The notes: generated by a model from the sequence alone, not told the origin. Counted from the first letter of the stretch, positions 27,605 through 36,098 are shown. The stretch is DNA of 57,692 bases from Mesobacillus subterraneus (GCF_023715485.1 NZ_JAMBOF010000023.1:1-57692); one strand, 5' to 3'. Program-made: numbers and translations.

Positions 27605-27632
27605 GTTAAACTTCCTGGCAAGGAAGTTTAAC
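27605..27632. repeat. Perfect 12-bp inverted repeat upstream of fabL
   Basis: GTTAAACTTCCT and AGGAAGTTTAAC are separated by GGCA, 21 bp before the fabL start. No T-run follows in the fabL direction. It could be an mRNA leader hairpin or a protein-binding operator; it does not match the FapR box as I know it. Confidence 0.75.
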
Positions 27633-27779
27633 CTTTCTATATTTGTTTCATTTTAGCTTTTTCAGGTATATAAGACAATGAGGAAAAAATCCTCAGAGCA
27701 TATAACTACTTTGATAAAAACTCCCCAGGGTGAAAACACTAACCTGTAGGTTGATAATCTAATGAAAGGATGATTCCTG

Positions 27780-28004
27780 ATGTATGTAGGCCGCGATATG
27801 ACAGAATTGACGATGATGTCCAAAACAGATTGGAAAGAAAGTGAATTGGCTTTCTTCCACCACTCGCTGCAGCAGATGGTTCCATACCTCAATGCGGAAG
27901 GACAATCGATTCACAGGGAAATTGTTAAAGAAATCGAGCGGAGAGGCGGGTTGAACCGCCATGAAGCTGATTACACACATGGCACTAAAGTGAGCTACGA
28001 TTAA
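27780..28004 (+). CDS. yfhS: YfhS family small protein
   Basis: A 74-residue soluble protein with the conserved N-terminus MYVGRDMTELTMMSKTDWK and the middle block ELAFFHHSLQQMVPYLNAEG, matching YfhS of Bacillus. It lies between fabL and mutY, as in B. subtilis. Function is unknown. It starts at ATG 27780 behind GAAAGGA. Confidence 0.85.
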   Translation: MYVGRDMTELTMMSKTDWKESELAFFHHSLQQMVPYLNAEGQSIHREIVKEIERRGGLNRHEADYTHGTKVSYD

Positions 28005-28135
28005 TAAACTCACAATGATCCTCCAGCCATCGACAATCATGAGCGAAACCGTGTGAAGGTATTGTTTAACTGTTTTGAAGGATTGCCATATGACCGGACT
28101 GGAGTTTGACAATTTCCAAGGCCTCATTTTAGAAG

Positions 28136-28173
28136 AAAAAGGCTGCTAACCCCAATGGTTAGTCAGCCTTTTT
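28136..28173 (-). terminator. Terminator of mutY (overlaps its 3' end)
   Basis: Minus strand stem AAGGCTG-CTAACC paired with GGTTAG-CAGCC (about 28137-28151 with 28157-28172), followed by TTTTTCTTCT. The upstream arm lies within the last codons of mutY. Confidence 0.8.
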
Positions 28174-29265
28174 AAAGTCCAGGTATTGCTTCAGCATTTT
28201 TTGGTATGGTACAGGGAAGGCAAACTCCTGGATTTCTTCCTGGTTCACTAGCTTTAGCTGCGGACCTTCTGGAACTCCCCCTGAAAAAATGCCGCTGTAT
28301 ACTTGAACGTTCCAAACCAAATGCGAGAATACATGGTCTATTTGCCCAATTGAATCATTGACATTTGGCTTAACTCCATAGCTTTCTTCAAAGTGTTCTG
28401 CAAGCTGGTCCCGCTGCCTCTGAAAATCGAGGGTCAGCTCAACAGTCGGGAACTCCCAAAGGTTCGCGAGCAGACCGGATTCAGGTCTTTTCCGAATGAG
28501 AATCCTTCCTTTTCCATCCGTAAAAATTCCCGCTGCAAGCTGGACAGCCTTCTGAGTTTTCTTTTTTGTTTTTACCGGCAATTCCTTCTGGACACCTTCG
28601 TGAAATGCCTGGCAGTGCTCCCTTACTGGGCAGAGCAGGCAAGATGGGGATGTTGGGGTACAAATGAGCGCACCCAGCTCCATCAACGCTTGATTGAAGA
28701 ATGAAGGATTTTCATGAGAAATCAGTTTTCTTACAGCCTCTTCAAAGATTTTACGGGTTGAGGGCTTAGCAATATCATCCCATATCAATAAAATTCGCGA
28801 CAAAACCCGCATGACGTTTCCATCAACAGCCGGTTCAGGCTTTCCATAAGCAATGCTTAATATGGCTCCGGCAGTGTAAGGACCTACGCCTTTTAAAGAT
28901 GAAATCCCTTCAGGTGAATCCGGCACAATCCCGCTATATTTTTCATGGACTTCCCTGACGGCGGATTGCAAATTCCTAACCCGGGAATAATAACCGAGTC
29001 CTTCCCATGCCTTCAGCACCTTTTCTTCATCGGCATTCGCCAGCGCTTCAATCGTTGGGAAATTTTCCAAAAAACGAGTAAAATATGGGATGACGGTATC
29101 TACTCTCGTTTGCTGCAGCATGATTTCAGATACCCAAACTTTGTAAGGATCCTGGTCTTTTCTCCATGGCAGTTCACGCTGCTCACTCGCAAACCATCCT
29201 ATCAAATCATCCTGAAAGGATTTTATATCCATTTTATCTATACTTTTCTTGATGTCAGTTGCCAC
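28159..29265 (-). CDS. mutY: A/G-specific adenine DNA glycosylase MutY
   Basis: Base-excision repair glycosylase that removes adenine mispaired with 8-oxoguanine. It has 368 residues from GTG 29265, with GGAGG at seven nt. The HhH-GPD core carries [13 protein letters not shown] (catalytic Glu), [14 protein letters not shown] (helix-hairpin-helix) and AVDGNVMRV (catalytic Asp). The [4Fe-4S] loop is C-x6-C-x2-C-x5-C in the segment [20 protein letters not shown]-terminal NUDIX-like domain for 8-oxoG recognition follows. The neighbourhood is as in B. subtilis (yfhQ). Confidence 0.95.
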   Translation of the reverse strand: MATDIKKSIDKMDIKSFQDDLIGWFASEQRELPWRKDQDPYKVWVSEIMLQQTRVDTVIPYFTRFLENFPTIEALANADEEKVLKAWEGLGYYSRVRNLQSAVREVHEKYSGIVPDSPEGISSLKGVGPYTAGAILSIAYGKPEPAVDGNVMRVLSRILLIWDDIAKPSTRKIFEEAVRKLISHENPSFFNQALMELGALICTPTSPSCLLCPVREHCQAFHEGVQKELPVKTKKKTQKAVQLAAGIFTDGKGRILIRKRPESGLLANLWEFPTVELTLDFQRQRDQLAEHFEESYGVKPNVNDSIGQIDHVFSHLVWNVQVYSGIFSGGVPEGPQLKLVNQEEIQEFAFPVPYQKMLKQYLDFKKAD

Positions 29266-29313
29266 TTTTGTTCCTCCAGGTGTTAAACTTTCCGGAAATT
29301 TGGGAATATAATA

Positions 29314-29610
29314 TTAACGTTTCTGCTTAATGGCCATAAAGCCAATACATTCAAGGCCTCCTGGTACAAAATCCTCCAGCCGTCCAAAGACTGTATGGGA
29401 CCGGGAAAGACGCATTTTTTTCAATGCATGGTAATGGGCCTCAGTGGGGACATAGAATGATTCAATGAAAATATTCCGTTGATCCGATTGGCTGAAGGAA
29501 AACATATCCGCCTCAAAATCCGGAAGCATCGCGGAGATTTTATCCATTGCCTCACGATATTGTCCAAGCAAATTTTGTTTTACTTCATACTGGATAATCA
29601 TTTGAATCAT
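29314..29610 (-). CDS. Small conserved-looking protein of unknown function
   Basis: 98 residues from ATG 29610 (MIQMIIQYEVKQNLLGQYREAM), which has AAAGGAG upstream; the frame extends to 29646 without better support. The length and the alternation of beta- and helix-like segments resemble the ferredoxin-like fold of the antibiotic biosynthesis monooxygenase (ABM) superfamily, but no diagnostic residues were recognised. No signal peptide or membrane segment. It lies between mutY and yfhP and reads toward mutY. I do not recognise it in the B. subtilis order. Confidence 0.6.
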   Translation of the reverse strand: MIQMIIQYEVKQNLLGQYREAMDKISAMLPDFEADMFSFSQSDQRNIFIESFYVPTEAHYHALKKMRLSRSHTVFGRLEDFVPGGLECIGFMAIKQKR

Positions 29611-29748
29611 AAGGTACAGCTCCTTTATGAAAAGATTCATTCGCAAAGGGCATACTCATCGATACAGCCCTTTAAAAGTAAACTATTATTCCGATTGTGA
29701 CAAGAACTTTTACCTGTTAAAAAATACTTTGAAAAGGAGGCGGTTTCC

Positions 29749-30735
29749 TTGGATACAGGAACCCACGTTGTAATGGGATTCGCTCTAGGCGGATTGGCTA
29801 CTCTTGATCCTGCTGTCAGCGAAAGCACCGCCACAGCCAGCAGTGTCTTAATCGCAACTCTTGTTGGCTCTCAAATCCCTGATATCGATACAGTATTGAA
29901 GCTTAGAAATAATGCCGTTTATATACGGAATCATCGTGGAATCACCCATTCGATTCCGGCTGTGCTTCTGTGGCCATTACTTATTACTGGGGCAATCTAT
30001 TTTTTCCATCCAGAAGCAAATCTGCTGCATTTATGGATTTGGACATTTATTGCTGTATTCCTTCATGTTTTTGTCGACATTTTCAACGCTTATGGCACTC
30101 AGGCATTAAGGCCTTTTTCGTCGAAATGGGTCGCACTGGGAATAATCAACACGTTTGACCCGATTATCTTTGCGATTCATGTTGTCGGATTATTTCTCTG
30201 GGCATTTGGCGCTCATCCAGGGTACACATTCCTGACGATATACGCGATCTTGGTCTTCTACTATATTTACCGGTTCATCATGAAACACCGAGTGAAACGG
30301 GCAGTTGAACAGATTGTTCCAGACGCCACTGAGATTATCATTGCTCCAACAATGAAATTCAATCATTGGAGAGTAGCAGTCATGAACAAGCATCAATTCT
30401 TTGTAGGACGCGCACACAAAAGCCATGTAAGGGTTTTAGATCAGTTTAACCGTGTCCCTGTCCCGGAAACCCCGGTACTGGAAGCAGCAAAGCAGGACAA
30501 AAATCTTTCAGCTTTCCTTTCATTCTCTCCCGTTTATCGCTGGGAATGCGATGAATATGATGATTACTATGAAGTCCGATTCATCGATTTACGATATCGC
30601 AGCAATGGACACTATCCATTTGTCGCTGTCGTTAACCTCAACAAGGAATTGAATATTCTAAGCTCCTATACCGGCTGGATTTACAGCGAGGAGAAGCTTA
30701 GAAAGAAATTAGAGTTCATACCAGGAGAAGGTTAA
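29749..30735 (+). CDS. yfhP: YfhP, membrane-bound metal-dependent hydrolase family (DUF457/YdjM)
   Basis: A 328-residue integral membrane protein starting at TTG 29749 behind AAGGAGG. The N-terminal half has several membrane segments and the family's metal-binding motifs: THVVMGF, SQIPDIDTV, RNHRGITHSIP and HVFVDIFNAYG. The C-terminal ~120 residues are soluble. It matches YfhP of B. subtilis, next to mutY. The substrate is not known to me; a phospholipase-like or lipid-modifying role has been suggested for the wider family. A dispersed repeat copy begins directly at its stop codon. Confidence 0.88.
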   Translation: MDTGTHVVMGFALGGLATLDPAVSESTATASSVLIATLVGSQIPDIDTVLKLRNNAVYIRNHRGITHSIPAVLLWPLLITGAIYFFHPEANLLHLWIWTFIAVFLHVFVDIFNAYGTQALRPFSSKWVALGIINTFDPIIFAIHVVGLFLWAFGAHPGYTFLTIYAILVFYYIYRFIMKHRVKRAVEQIVPDATEIIIAPTMKFNHWRVAVMNKHQFFVGRAHKSHVRVLDQFNRVPVPETPVLEAAKQDKNLSAFLSFSPVYRWECDEYDDYYEVRFIDLRYRSNGHYPFVAVVNLNKELNILSSYTGWIYSEEKLRKKLEFIPGEG

Positions 30736-31170
30736 GAAAAGCGCAAGCGCCTTGGTCAGCCCCGACAAGCGCTGGAGGGCCGACCGGTGAAGTCTTTCTT
30801 TAACTTCAGTGGGCGGACCGAAATCGAAATGTGTAGCCGACTGCCCAGAAACGCAGAAACTGGAGACTCCGACAAAGAAGCGCTTTTTGCTTCTGCCGGC
30901 GGAGTTGAAGTTTCGGAGTTTCTAGGAGGCGAAACTAGACAATTCGAAAAGCGGAGGCGACTGTTCAACTCCGACAAGCGCTGGAAGGCCTGACAGTGAA
31001 GTCGTTCTTTGACTTCATTGACAGGACCGAAGCGTCTCGAGGAGTTAGGAGCCGCAGCTGGACAAGCGACTCGAGCTGCTCAAAGCTAACGCTTCTCGCA
31101 AGATACTCGAGGAAGACTCTCAGGGATGAAAGCTGGCTAGGCGCTGGAGCTGGACATTTCTCGAAGTGAA
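30736..31170 (+). repeat. Dispersed intergenic repeat, copy 2 (composite)
   Basis: About 435 bp starting one base after the yfhP stop. The first ~215 bp match copy 1. A second, divergent partial unit then repeats the first hairpin (CCTGACAGTGAAGTC, 30988-31002, with GACTTCATTGACAGG) and the CTAGGCGCTGGAGCTGGAC end. Homology with copy 3 continues for about 15 bp past this end (TTCTCGAAGTGAAATTTAT). It is therefore a double or recombined element. Confidence 0.8.
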
Positions 31171-31193
31171 ATTTATACTTTCTTATCTCGTAA

Positions 31194-31230
31194 AAAATCC
31201 CCGTCAGACATGGAGTCTGCCGGGGATTTT
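31194..31230 (-). terminator. Terminator of yfhJ
   Basis: Long stem AAAATCCCCG-CAGAC paired with GTCTG-CGGGGATTTT (31194-31209 and 31215-31230) with a single mismatch, loop ATGGA, and a TTTTTTA tail on the minus strand. Confidence 0.85.
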
Positions 31231-31233
31231 AGT

Positions 31234-31509
31234 TTAATTCGGTTTTGGTCCGTCAGAGTCGTGTTCTAATAAATGCTTGTACTTAGGATTCCTCGCGACA
31301 AATTCATGAAGCTGCCCTCCATAATTTTCTATCCATTGTCGGACAACCTTTTCAGTCATTTCACTGCCCATGTAATCATGGCCAGCTTTTGCGTAGGTTG
31401 CTTCAAAGTCTCCCCACAAAAGCTCCACCCATGTCAAAGCCTGTTCATAAGTGATTCCGCTGTTTTTATCCAGCAGCAGGTTGGCTAGTCGTTCATGATA
31501 TTCATGCAT
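31234..31509 (-). CDS. yfhJ: YfhJ (WVELL family) small protein
   Basis: 91 residues from ATG 31509 (MHEYHERLANLLLDKN), with AAGGGTGA upstream; the longer frame to 31548 is unlikely. The signature WVELLWGDFEATYAKAGHDY contains the WVELL motif that names the family. Small, acidic and soluble; function unknown. It lies between yfhP and sspK, as in Bacillus. Confidence 0.85.
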   Translation of the reverse strand: MHEYHERLANLLLDKNSGITYEQALTWVELLWGDFEATYAKAGHDYMGSEMTEKVVRQWIENYGGQLHEFVARNPKYKHLLEHDSDGPKPN

Positions 31510-31626
31510 GCAGATCACCCTTTGCCAATTTTTTATGTAGTCATGCATTGGATGCGTTTATCCAATACTATAAATGCGTGCAGCTATTAGGCATACACGT
31601 AATTTTACCCCATCACGGAGGCCAAT

Positions 31627-31809
31627 ATGCGAAATAAAGTCACCAACTTCCCTAACCAGAACAACAACAAGTTCGAAGGCGAGCCTCGGGCAAAAGCTGA
31701 ATACGCCTCAAAAAGGGCTGATGGCACAATCAATACTCATCCACAGGAACGGATGTATGCTTCCTCCCACCGCGAAGATGATACATCAGCCGCAATAAAG
31801 GATCATTAA
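31627..31809 (+). CDS. sspK: Small acid-soluble spore protein K
   Basis: 60 residues, nearly identical over [20 protein letters not shown] and the block ending THPQERM to the minor spore protein SspK. The C-terminus is about ten residues longer than the 50-residue B. subtilis protein (the tail beginning SSHREDD). It starts at ATG 31627 behind GGAGG. Expected to be made in the forespore. Confidence 0.92.
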   Translation: MRNKVTNFPNQNNNKFEGEPRAKAEYASKRADGTINTHPQERMYASSHREDDTSAAIKDH

Positions 31810-31874
31810 AAAGACTTCTGTCTATGTGACTGCAATGACTGCAGGTGAAGAAGTTTTGCGGGCAAAGCCAGAAG

Positions 31875-32210
31875 TTATTTCTGGTTTTGCTCCAGCTTTA
31901 TCAATAATGAAATCGGTAGAGCTTCTTCTTTTTCTTCGCCGCCAGTCCGTGACCCCCAGGCGAAAACTCCATTCATATAATCAATCTTGAAATAGGAGCC
32001 AGGGTCTCCATCTATTTGATAAATTTCACCTGACTTAAAATCATCAGGGTCCAGCATATATGATTTTGCCATGGCAATTTTCCTTTCATAAACTGCAAGC
32101 TCACTTATCATTCCCATCTGCTCTGCCTTTCTAGCCTTGTCACGAAGGCTGGCAATTTCCTGGTTCAATTCATAGTCAGTCATCTCGCTGTAACGTTTTT
32201 CTCTGCTCAT
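31875..32210 (-). CDS. yfhH: YfhH family protein
   Basis: 111 residues from ATG 32210, with AGGAG eight nt upstream (a GTG three codons earlier overlaps it). The N-terminal helical part is KRYSEMTDYELNQEIASLRD, and the C-terminal beta-rich domain carries KIDYMNGVFAWG and ALPISLL, matching B. subtilis YfhH. Function unknown. It sits between sspK and recX, as expected. Confidence 0.87.
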   Translation of the reverse strand: MSREKRYSEMTDYELNQEIASLRDKARKAEQMGMISELAVYERKIAMAKSYMLDPDDFKSGEIYQIDGDPGSYFKIDYMNGVFAWGSRTGGEEKEEALPISLLIKLEQNQK

Positions 32211-32298
32211 ATTTTTCACTCCTGGATTGTTCTCGCTTTTAACCTATATACATTTAAGATATAACTAAATTATAGCATGTTATTTTAAGGAGGCTACC

Positions 32299-32976
32299 AT
32301 GAAGACAATCATCGTAACTGGGGCCGGGTCCGGCTTGGGTAAAGAACTATCCCTGCTTTTAGCAGGACAAGGCTACCATATGATCTTAACTGGAAGAACT
32401 GAAGATAAGCTTAAGGAAGTCCAAACTCAAATTGAACAATCCGGGGGAAGTGCATCAACTATTGCACTTGATATCCGCAACCTCGAGGATATAAAAGAAA
32501 AGGCGCTGCTTGTAAACAAGAATCATAAAATTTACGGACTGGTCAATAATGCTGGTGTCGGTTATTTCGGTCCATTTTCGGATATCTCAGACCAAGAAAT
32601 TGAAGAAATGTTCCAGACGAATGTCATCGGGACCATCCATATGACAAAAGCCATCCTCCCTTATTTAGAAATGAATAAAGATGGCCTGGTAATCAATATT
32701 ATTTCAACTGCTGGATTGCGAGGCAAGAAAAATGAAGCCGTTTACTGCTCGAGCAAATTTGCTGTAAGAGGATTTACCGAAAGCCTGCAAAAGGAATATG
32801 AAGGAACGGGAATCCGTTTTGTAGCGGCTTATATGGGAGGAATGGATACTCCATTCTGGGAAAGCAGCGACCATGTGGCAGATCCTTCAAGGTTCCGGGC
32901 ACCAGCTGAAGTAGCAGCAATCATTATCAATAATCTCGAGAAAGATGAAATAGTCATAGAATCAAAAAAATCATGA
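32299..32976 (+). CDS. Short-chain dehydrogenase/reductase (SDR)
   Basis: 225 residues of the classical SDR fold: TGAGSGLG cofactor loop near residue 6, NNAG, and the catalytic Ser-Tyr-Lys (IISTAGLRGKKNEAVYCSSKFAV). The C-terminus is short for a classical SDR (usual 240-250). Starts at ATG 32299 behind AAGGAGG. The substrate cannot be told. Its 3' end is shared with a bidirectional terminator facing recX. It is not part of the B. subtilis gene order as I remember it. Confidence 0.82.
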   Translation: MKTIIVTGAGSGLGKELSLLLAGQGYHMILTGRTEDKLKEVQTQIEQSGGSASTIALDIRNLEDIKEKALLVNKNHKIYGLVNNAGVGYFGPFSDISDQEIEEMFQTNVIGTIHMTKAILPYLEMNKDGLVINIISTAGLRGKKNEAVYCSSKFAVRGFTESLQKEYEGTGIRFVAAYMGGMDTPFWESSDHVADPSRFRAPAEVAAIIINNLEKDEIVIESKKS

Positions 32977-32994
32977 CGAGTGTCATGATTTTTT
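32965..32994. terminator. Shared bidirectional terminator between the SDR gene and recX
   Basis: Perfect 13-bp stem AAAAAATCATGAC/GTCATGATTTTTT (32965-32977 and 32982-32994), loop GAGT. It overlaps the SDR stop codon and abuts the recX stop. Confidence 0.85.
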
Positions 32995-33805
32995 AGTCTT
33001 CATTTTCCTTTTCAGAAATGAACTCATCAATCATTTCCATTGGAAACCCTTTTCGGTACAACGCCATCTTCATTTTCTGTCTGTACTCACGGCCTGGCAG
33101 CTTGCTATATTTATTGTGAAGCTTTTCTCCCTGCAGCCTAAGCGCATCCATTTCATCGTCATTTTCTTTTTCTACATCCGTTTCATCTAACGCGGCTCGG
33201 ATGATCGCAAAAGAGTACCCTTTTCTTTGCAGCATTTGCTCAATCTTCTGCTTTAAAATCCGCGACGAATCCTTTTTATTTTTCTGGGCATATTTTTCAC
33301 TAAGTTTTATTGCCTTTTCAAGCTGATCATCAAAGGAAACCTCCTCAACAACCTTGGAGATGATTTCTGGAGATATGCGCTTTTCTTTCAACTCCATTTT
33401 TATTACCTCTGCACCTTTATCAGTTGTATTGAGTTGTGTCCGTACAAATGCATTGGCAAATTCTTCGTCATTTAAAAATTTTAATTCATACAATTTATGG
33501 ACTGCTTCTTTTATGACTGGGTCGGCAACTTCTTTTTTCTTCAGGTAATCCCGAACTTCGTACTCTGACCTCATACGGTGTGCCAAATAATTGATCGCCG
33601 TATTATATGCCTTGCGGATATCATCCTGGAAAAGCACTTCCGTTACCGCAAAATCATCCAGCTCCATCCCTTTTTTCAATTGATACTTAATGAGTACATC
33701 TTCATCCACACTGAAGGCATACTCTTCCCCTCTTCCGCTGTCGGTAAAGATACTATATCGATCCTTATTGTGCTTTTGAACGGTGATTTTAGAAATAACC
33801 GGCAT
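32993..33805 (-). CDS. recX: Recombination regulator RecX
   Basis: 270 residues from ATG 33805, with GAGGTG upstream. RecX modulates RecA filaments. The three-helix RecX repeats are visible: YLAHRMRSEYEVRDYLKKK, then FVRTQLNTTDKGAEVIKMEL and a third block toward the C-terminus, plus an N-terminal extension typical of Bacillus RecX. Longer than the ~150-residue Gram-negative form, as usual in Bacillus. It is divergent from yfhF. Confidence 0.92.
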   Translation of the reverse strand: MPVISKITVQKHNKDRYSIFTDSGRGEEYAFSVDEDVLIKYQLKKGMELDDFAVTEVLFQDDIRKAYNTAINYLAHRMRSEYEVRDYLKKKEVADPVIKEAVHKLYELKFLNDEEFANAFVRTQLNTTDKGAEVIKMELKEKRISPEIISKVVEEVSFDDQLEKAIKLSEKYAQKNKKDSSRILKQKIEQMLQRKGYSFAIIRAALDETDVEKENDDEMDALRLQGEKLHNKYSKLPGREYRQKMKMALYRKGFPMEMIDEFISEKENED

Positions 33806-33905
33806 GTTATTCACCTCTAATGAAACTTTAACACATTCAAAGAAGGTTTATCATTTTAAAAGAAGTACTATATTAAAAAGAGCTAATCATTTGGGAGGTA
33901 TTTTA

Positions 33906-34808
33906 ATGAAAATAGCGATCACGGGCGGGACTGGTCTTGTGGGGAAAGCACTGAGCAGGGAAATGATCAACAGTGGTCATGAGGTGTTTATTTTAACCCG
34001 AAATAAGGCGAGTTCAAATAGCAGTCTAAATCCTAAATATGTTAGCTGGCTTAACGAGGGCGACCAGCCTGAGTTGGAGCTTGAGGGGATTGACGCCATT
34101 GTGAATCTAGCAGGTGCGACGATTAACAGCCGCTGGACAGATGACTACAAACGTAAAATCCTCGACAGCCGGCTGCAGGCCACTTCTGAAGTCAAAGGGA
34201 TCCTTAAAAAATTGATAAAAAAACCTGAGGTACTTGTAAATGCCAGCGCTGTTGGTTTCTATGGGACATCTCTTACTGAAGAGTTTACTGAACAAGCACC
34301 TGCAGGGAATGATTTTCTTGCTGAGACAGTCGAAAAGTGGGAAGGGGCTGCAAGCCAGGCTGAAGACCTTGGGGTCCGCGTTGTTCTTTGTCGATTTGGA
34401 GTCATTTTGGATAAGCATGGCGGAGCCCTGCCGCGGATGGTTCTTCCATACAAACTTTTCGGAGGAGGGAAAATTGGATCTGGAAAGCAATGGCTGTCAT
34501 GGATCCACATCCAGGATGCAGTCAGCGGGATCATGTTTGCGATCGATAATAAAGATTTAAAAGGTCCGGTTAACTTTTCAGCTCCCTCACCTGTTACAAT
34601 GGATCAGTTTGGAAAAACTTTGGCTTCAGTTTTGCAAAAGCCGCATTGGATGCCGGTTCCCTCCTTCATCCTAAAAATGCTGCTAGGTGAAATGAGCATA
34701 TTAGTGCTAGAAGGACAACGTGTCCACCCAGAAAAGCTCCTAAGGGCAGGTTTTGTATTCCGTTACCTCCATCTTAAGGAGGCGTTAAAGGATATTTTCG
34801 GAAAATAA
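33906..34808 (+). CDS. yfhF: YfhF, TIGR01777-type epimerase-like protein
   Basis: 300 residues from ATG 33906 (MKIAITGGTGLVGKALSREM), with GGGAGG upstream. Extended SDR fold with GGTGLVG cofactor loop, NLAGATINSRWTDDYKRKI, YGTS and the C-terminal DUF1731 tail (PVPSFILKMLLGEMS, LEGQRVHPEKLLRAGF). Related to cell-division inhibitor SulA-like/epimerase annotations; the substrate is unknown. It is divergent from recX, as in B. subtilis (yfhG-yfhF). Confidence 0.9.
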   Translation: MKIAITGGTGLVGKALSREMINSGHEVFILTRNKASSNSSLNPKYVSWLNEGDQPELELEGIDAIVNLAGATINSRWTDDYKRKILDSRLQATSEVKGILKKLIKKPEVLVNASAVGFYGTSLTEEFTEQAPAGNDFLAETVEKWEGAASQAEDLGVRVVLCRFGVILDKHGGALPRMVLPYKLFGGGKIGSGKQWLSWIHIQDAVSGIMFAIDNKDLKGPVNFSAPSPVTMDQFGKTLASVLQKPHWMPVPSFILKMLLGEMSILVLEGQRVHPEKLLRAGFVFRYLHLKEALKDIFGK

Positions 34809-34874
34809 TTCCGTTTAATCCTTTTCAAGAAGGAGATACTGGTAAAGTAAATCATTTTGGAAAGGGTGTCCAAC

Positions 34875-34997
34875 ATGGAAAAGAAGAAACGGGATAAGAC
34901 AAAAAGTACTTTATCAAGCATGCAGGAAGTTACATACAGCCACGAGTTCAAAAAGGCTGACAGGGCTGCCGGTTACACTGCTGGAAAGAGATTATAG
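34875..34997 (+). CDS. yfhE: YfhE family small protein
   Basis: A 40-residue protein too short for many gene finders. It is Lys-rich at the N-terminus and ends with the conserved block QEVTYSHEFKKADRAAGY, matching the Bacillus YfhE family. Start ATG 34875 behind AAAGGGTG; the stop is TAG. A terminator follows 30 bp later. Function unknown. Confidence 0.85.
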   Translation: MEKKKRDKTKSTLSSMQEVTYSHEFKKADRAAGYTAGKRL

Positions 34998-35026
34998 GCA
35001 TTAAGAAAACCCATTTGGCAGACCAT

Positions 35027-35058
35027 AAAAGTACGGAAATAATCATTTCCGTACTTTT
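35027..35058 (+). terminator. Terminator of yfhE
   Basis: Perfect 13-bp stem AAAAGTACGGAAA/TTTCCGTACTTTT (35027-35039 and 35046-35058), 6-nt loop and T tail. It separates yfhE from yfhD. Confidence 0.88.
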
Positions 35059-35082
35059 TAAATTAGAAAGGGGTTTTTTCGA

Positions 35083-35265
35083 ATGGGACGTTCCAGAGGA
35101 CAAAAATCACGCGGTCGAAATAAAGCATCACTTCCACAGGTTCCTAAAAACATGAAATCAGAAGGAATCGATGTAGAATTCAATCGTGAGCTTGCCGACC
35201 AGGCTGATCTAGAAGCCTTGGCCCGTTCAAAAGCAGCTGATGGACGTGCCAAAAGAAGAAAATAA
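35083..35265 (+). CDS. yfhD: YfhD family small protein
   Basis: A 60-residue, highly charged protein with a basic N-terminus (MGRSRGQKSRGRNKASLPQ) and the conserved VEFNRELADQADLEALARS, matching the Bacillus YfhD family found next to yfhE. Start ATG 35083 behind AAAGGGG. No membrane segment. Function unknown; such small basic proteins are often sporulation-associated, which is inference. Confidence 0.87.
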   Translation: MGRSRGQKSRGRNKASLPQVPKNMKSEGIDVEFNRELADQADLEALARSKAADGRAKRRK

Positions 35266-35322
35266 CCCTAAAATACAAGGAGGCAGCAGGATTCTTTCCT
35301 GCTGCCTCCTTGTATTTTAGGG
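35266..35322. terminator. 26-bp perfect hairpin after yfhD
   Basis: The arms 35266-35291 and 35297-35322 are exact complements with a TTCTT loop, starting at the first base after the yfhD stop. The 3' arm contains TTGTATTTT, but GGGG follows, so the T-tract is inside the stem. It is probably a terminator, but its length and missing U-tail are unusual. Confidence 0.7.
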
Positions 35323-35483
35323 GAGGGGAAATGTGTCATCAGTTAGTAAAGGGAAGGTTAATTTGTGAATGTTTTCACTAACTTTTGATAATCCTACTAT
35401 AACTTCTTCTTCAAATTAAAACAATGGATTTCACCAATTGTTCAAAATAAAAATTTAGATAAAGCACATCGTACAACGGAACA

Positions 35484-35635
35484 TTATCCACAAATCTGTG
35501 GATAATGTTAATAATGTTGTTCATAGCTTTATTTAACAGCCTTTTAACTAGAAATTCATTTCTAGTGACCCTTTTGTGGATAATGTGTATAAACCTGTGG
35601 ACTACTCAAAAACCAACACTTTTAGCTGTTGATAA
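35484..35635. promoter_or_regulatory. DnaA-box cluster
   Basis: Three perfect DnaA boxes: TTATCCACA at 35484-35492, TGTGGATAA at 35497-35505 and TGTGGATAA at 35575-35583. TGTTGATAA at 35627-35635 has one mismatch, and TGTGGACTA at 35596-35604 is weaker. The first two form a 12-bp inverted repeat (35481-35508). The region is noncoding and A/T-rich, and a 9-bp inverted repeat ACTAGAAAT/ATTTCTAGT lies at 35547-35566. No dnaA or dnaN is present, so this is not the oriC gene neighbourhood. Confidence 0.7.
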
Positions 35636-35810
35636 CTGTGGGGATAATTTTTTCAACTATATTTACCCTCTCTCCAGCTGAATCAAACTTAACTGATAAA
35701 GTCTTTTCAGCAGTAAGAGCAACCAAGATTAAGAAAAAGCAATAATAAACAGTAAAATGGCAAATAATAAGCCAAATAGGTAATTACCTATCCACACGGA
35801 GGGATTTTCG

Positions 35811-36062
35811 ATGGCGAGAAGAAATAAAATTCTAGTCCCTGAAGCTAGGCAGGCATTGGATGATCTTAAGGCACAGGTTGCTGGAACGATGAAAGCTGAG
35901 GATGCAAAATTCGAAACAGCTAAAGAAATTGGTGTCCCTTTGACAAAAGGAGATAATGGCGGGCTTACAACACGTGAAGCTGGAAAAGTCGGCGGTCGCC
36001 TTGGTGGAGGCATGGTGCGGGAGCTTGTGAAAATGGCACAAGAAAGCTTGCGAAAACAATAA
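35811..36062 (+). CDS. Alpha/beta-type small acid-soluble spore protein
   Basis: 83 residues of the alpha/beta SASP family that coats and protects spore DNA. It starts at ATG 35811 behind GGAGGG. The GPR cleavage region reads KFETAKEIGVPL and the second conserved block is TTREAGKVGGRLGGGMVRELV. It begins MARRNKILVPEARQALDDLK, with a more basic start than the major SspA/SspB. Which member it is cannot be told, so no symbol is given. Confidence 0.9.
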   Translation: MARRNKILVPEARQALDDLKAQVAGTMKAEDAKFETAKEIGVPLTKGDNGGLTTREAGKVGGRLGGGMVRELVKMAQESLRKQ

Positions 36063-36098
36063 TCGTCTACTGCTTCCATTTTAAATCCAATAAATCAG

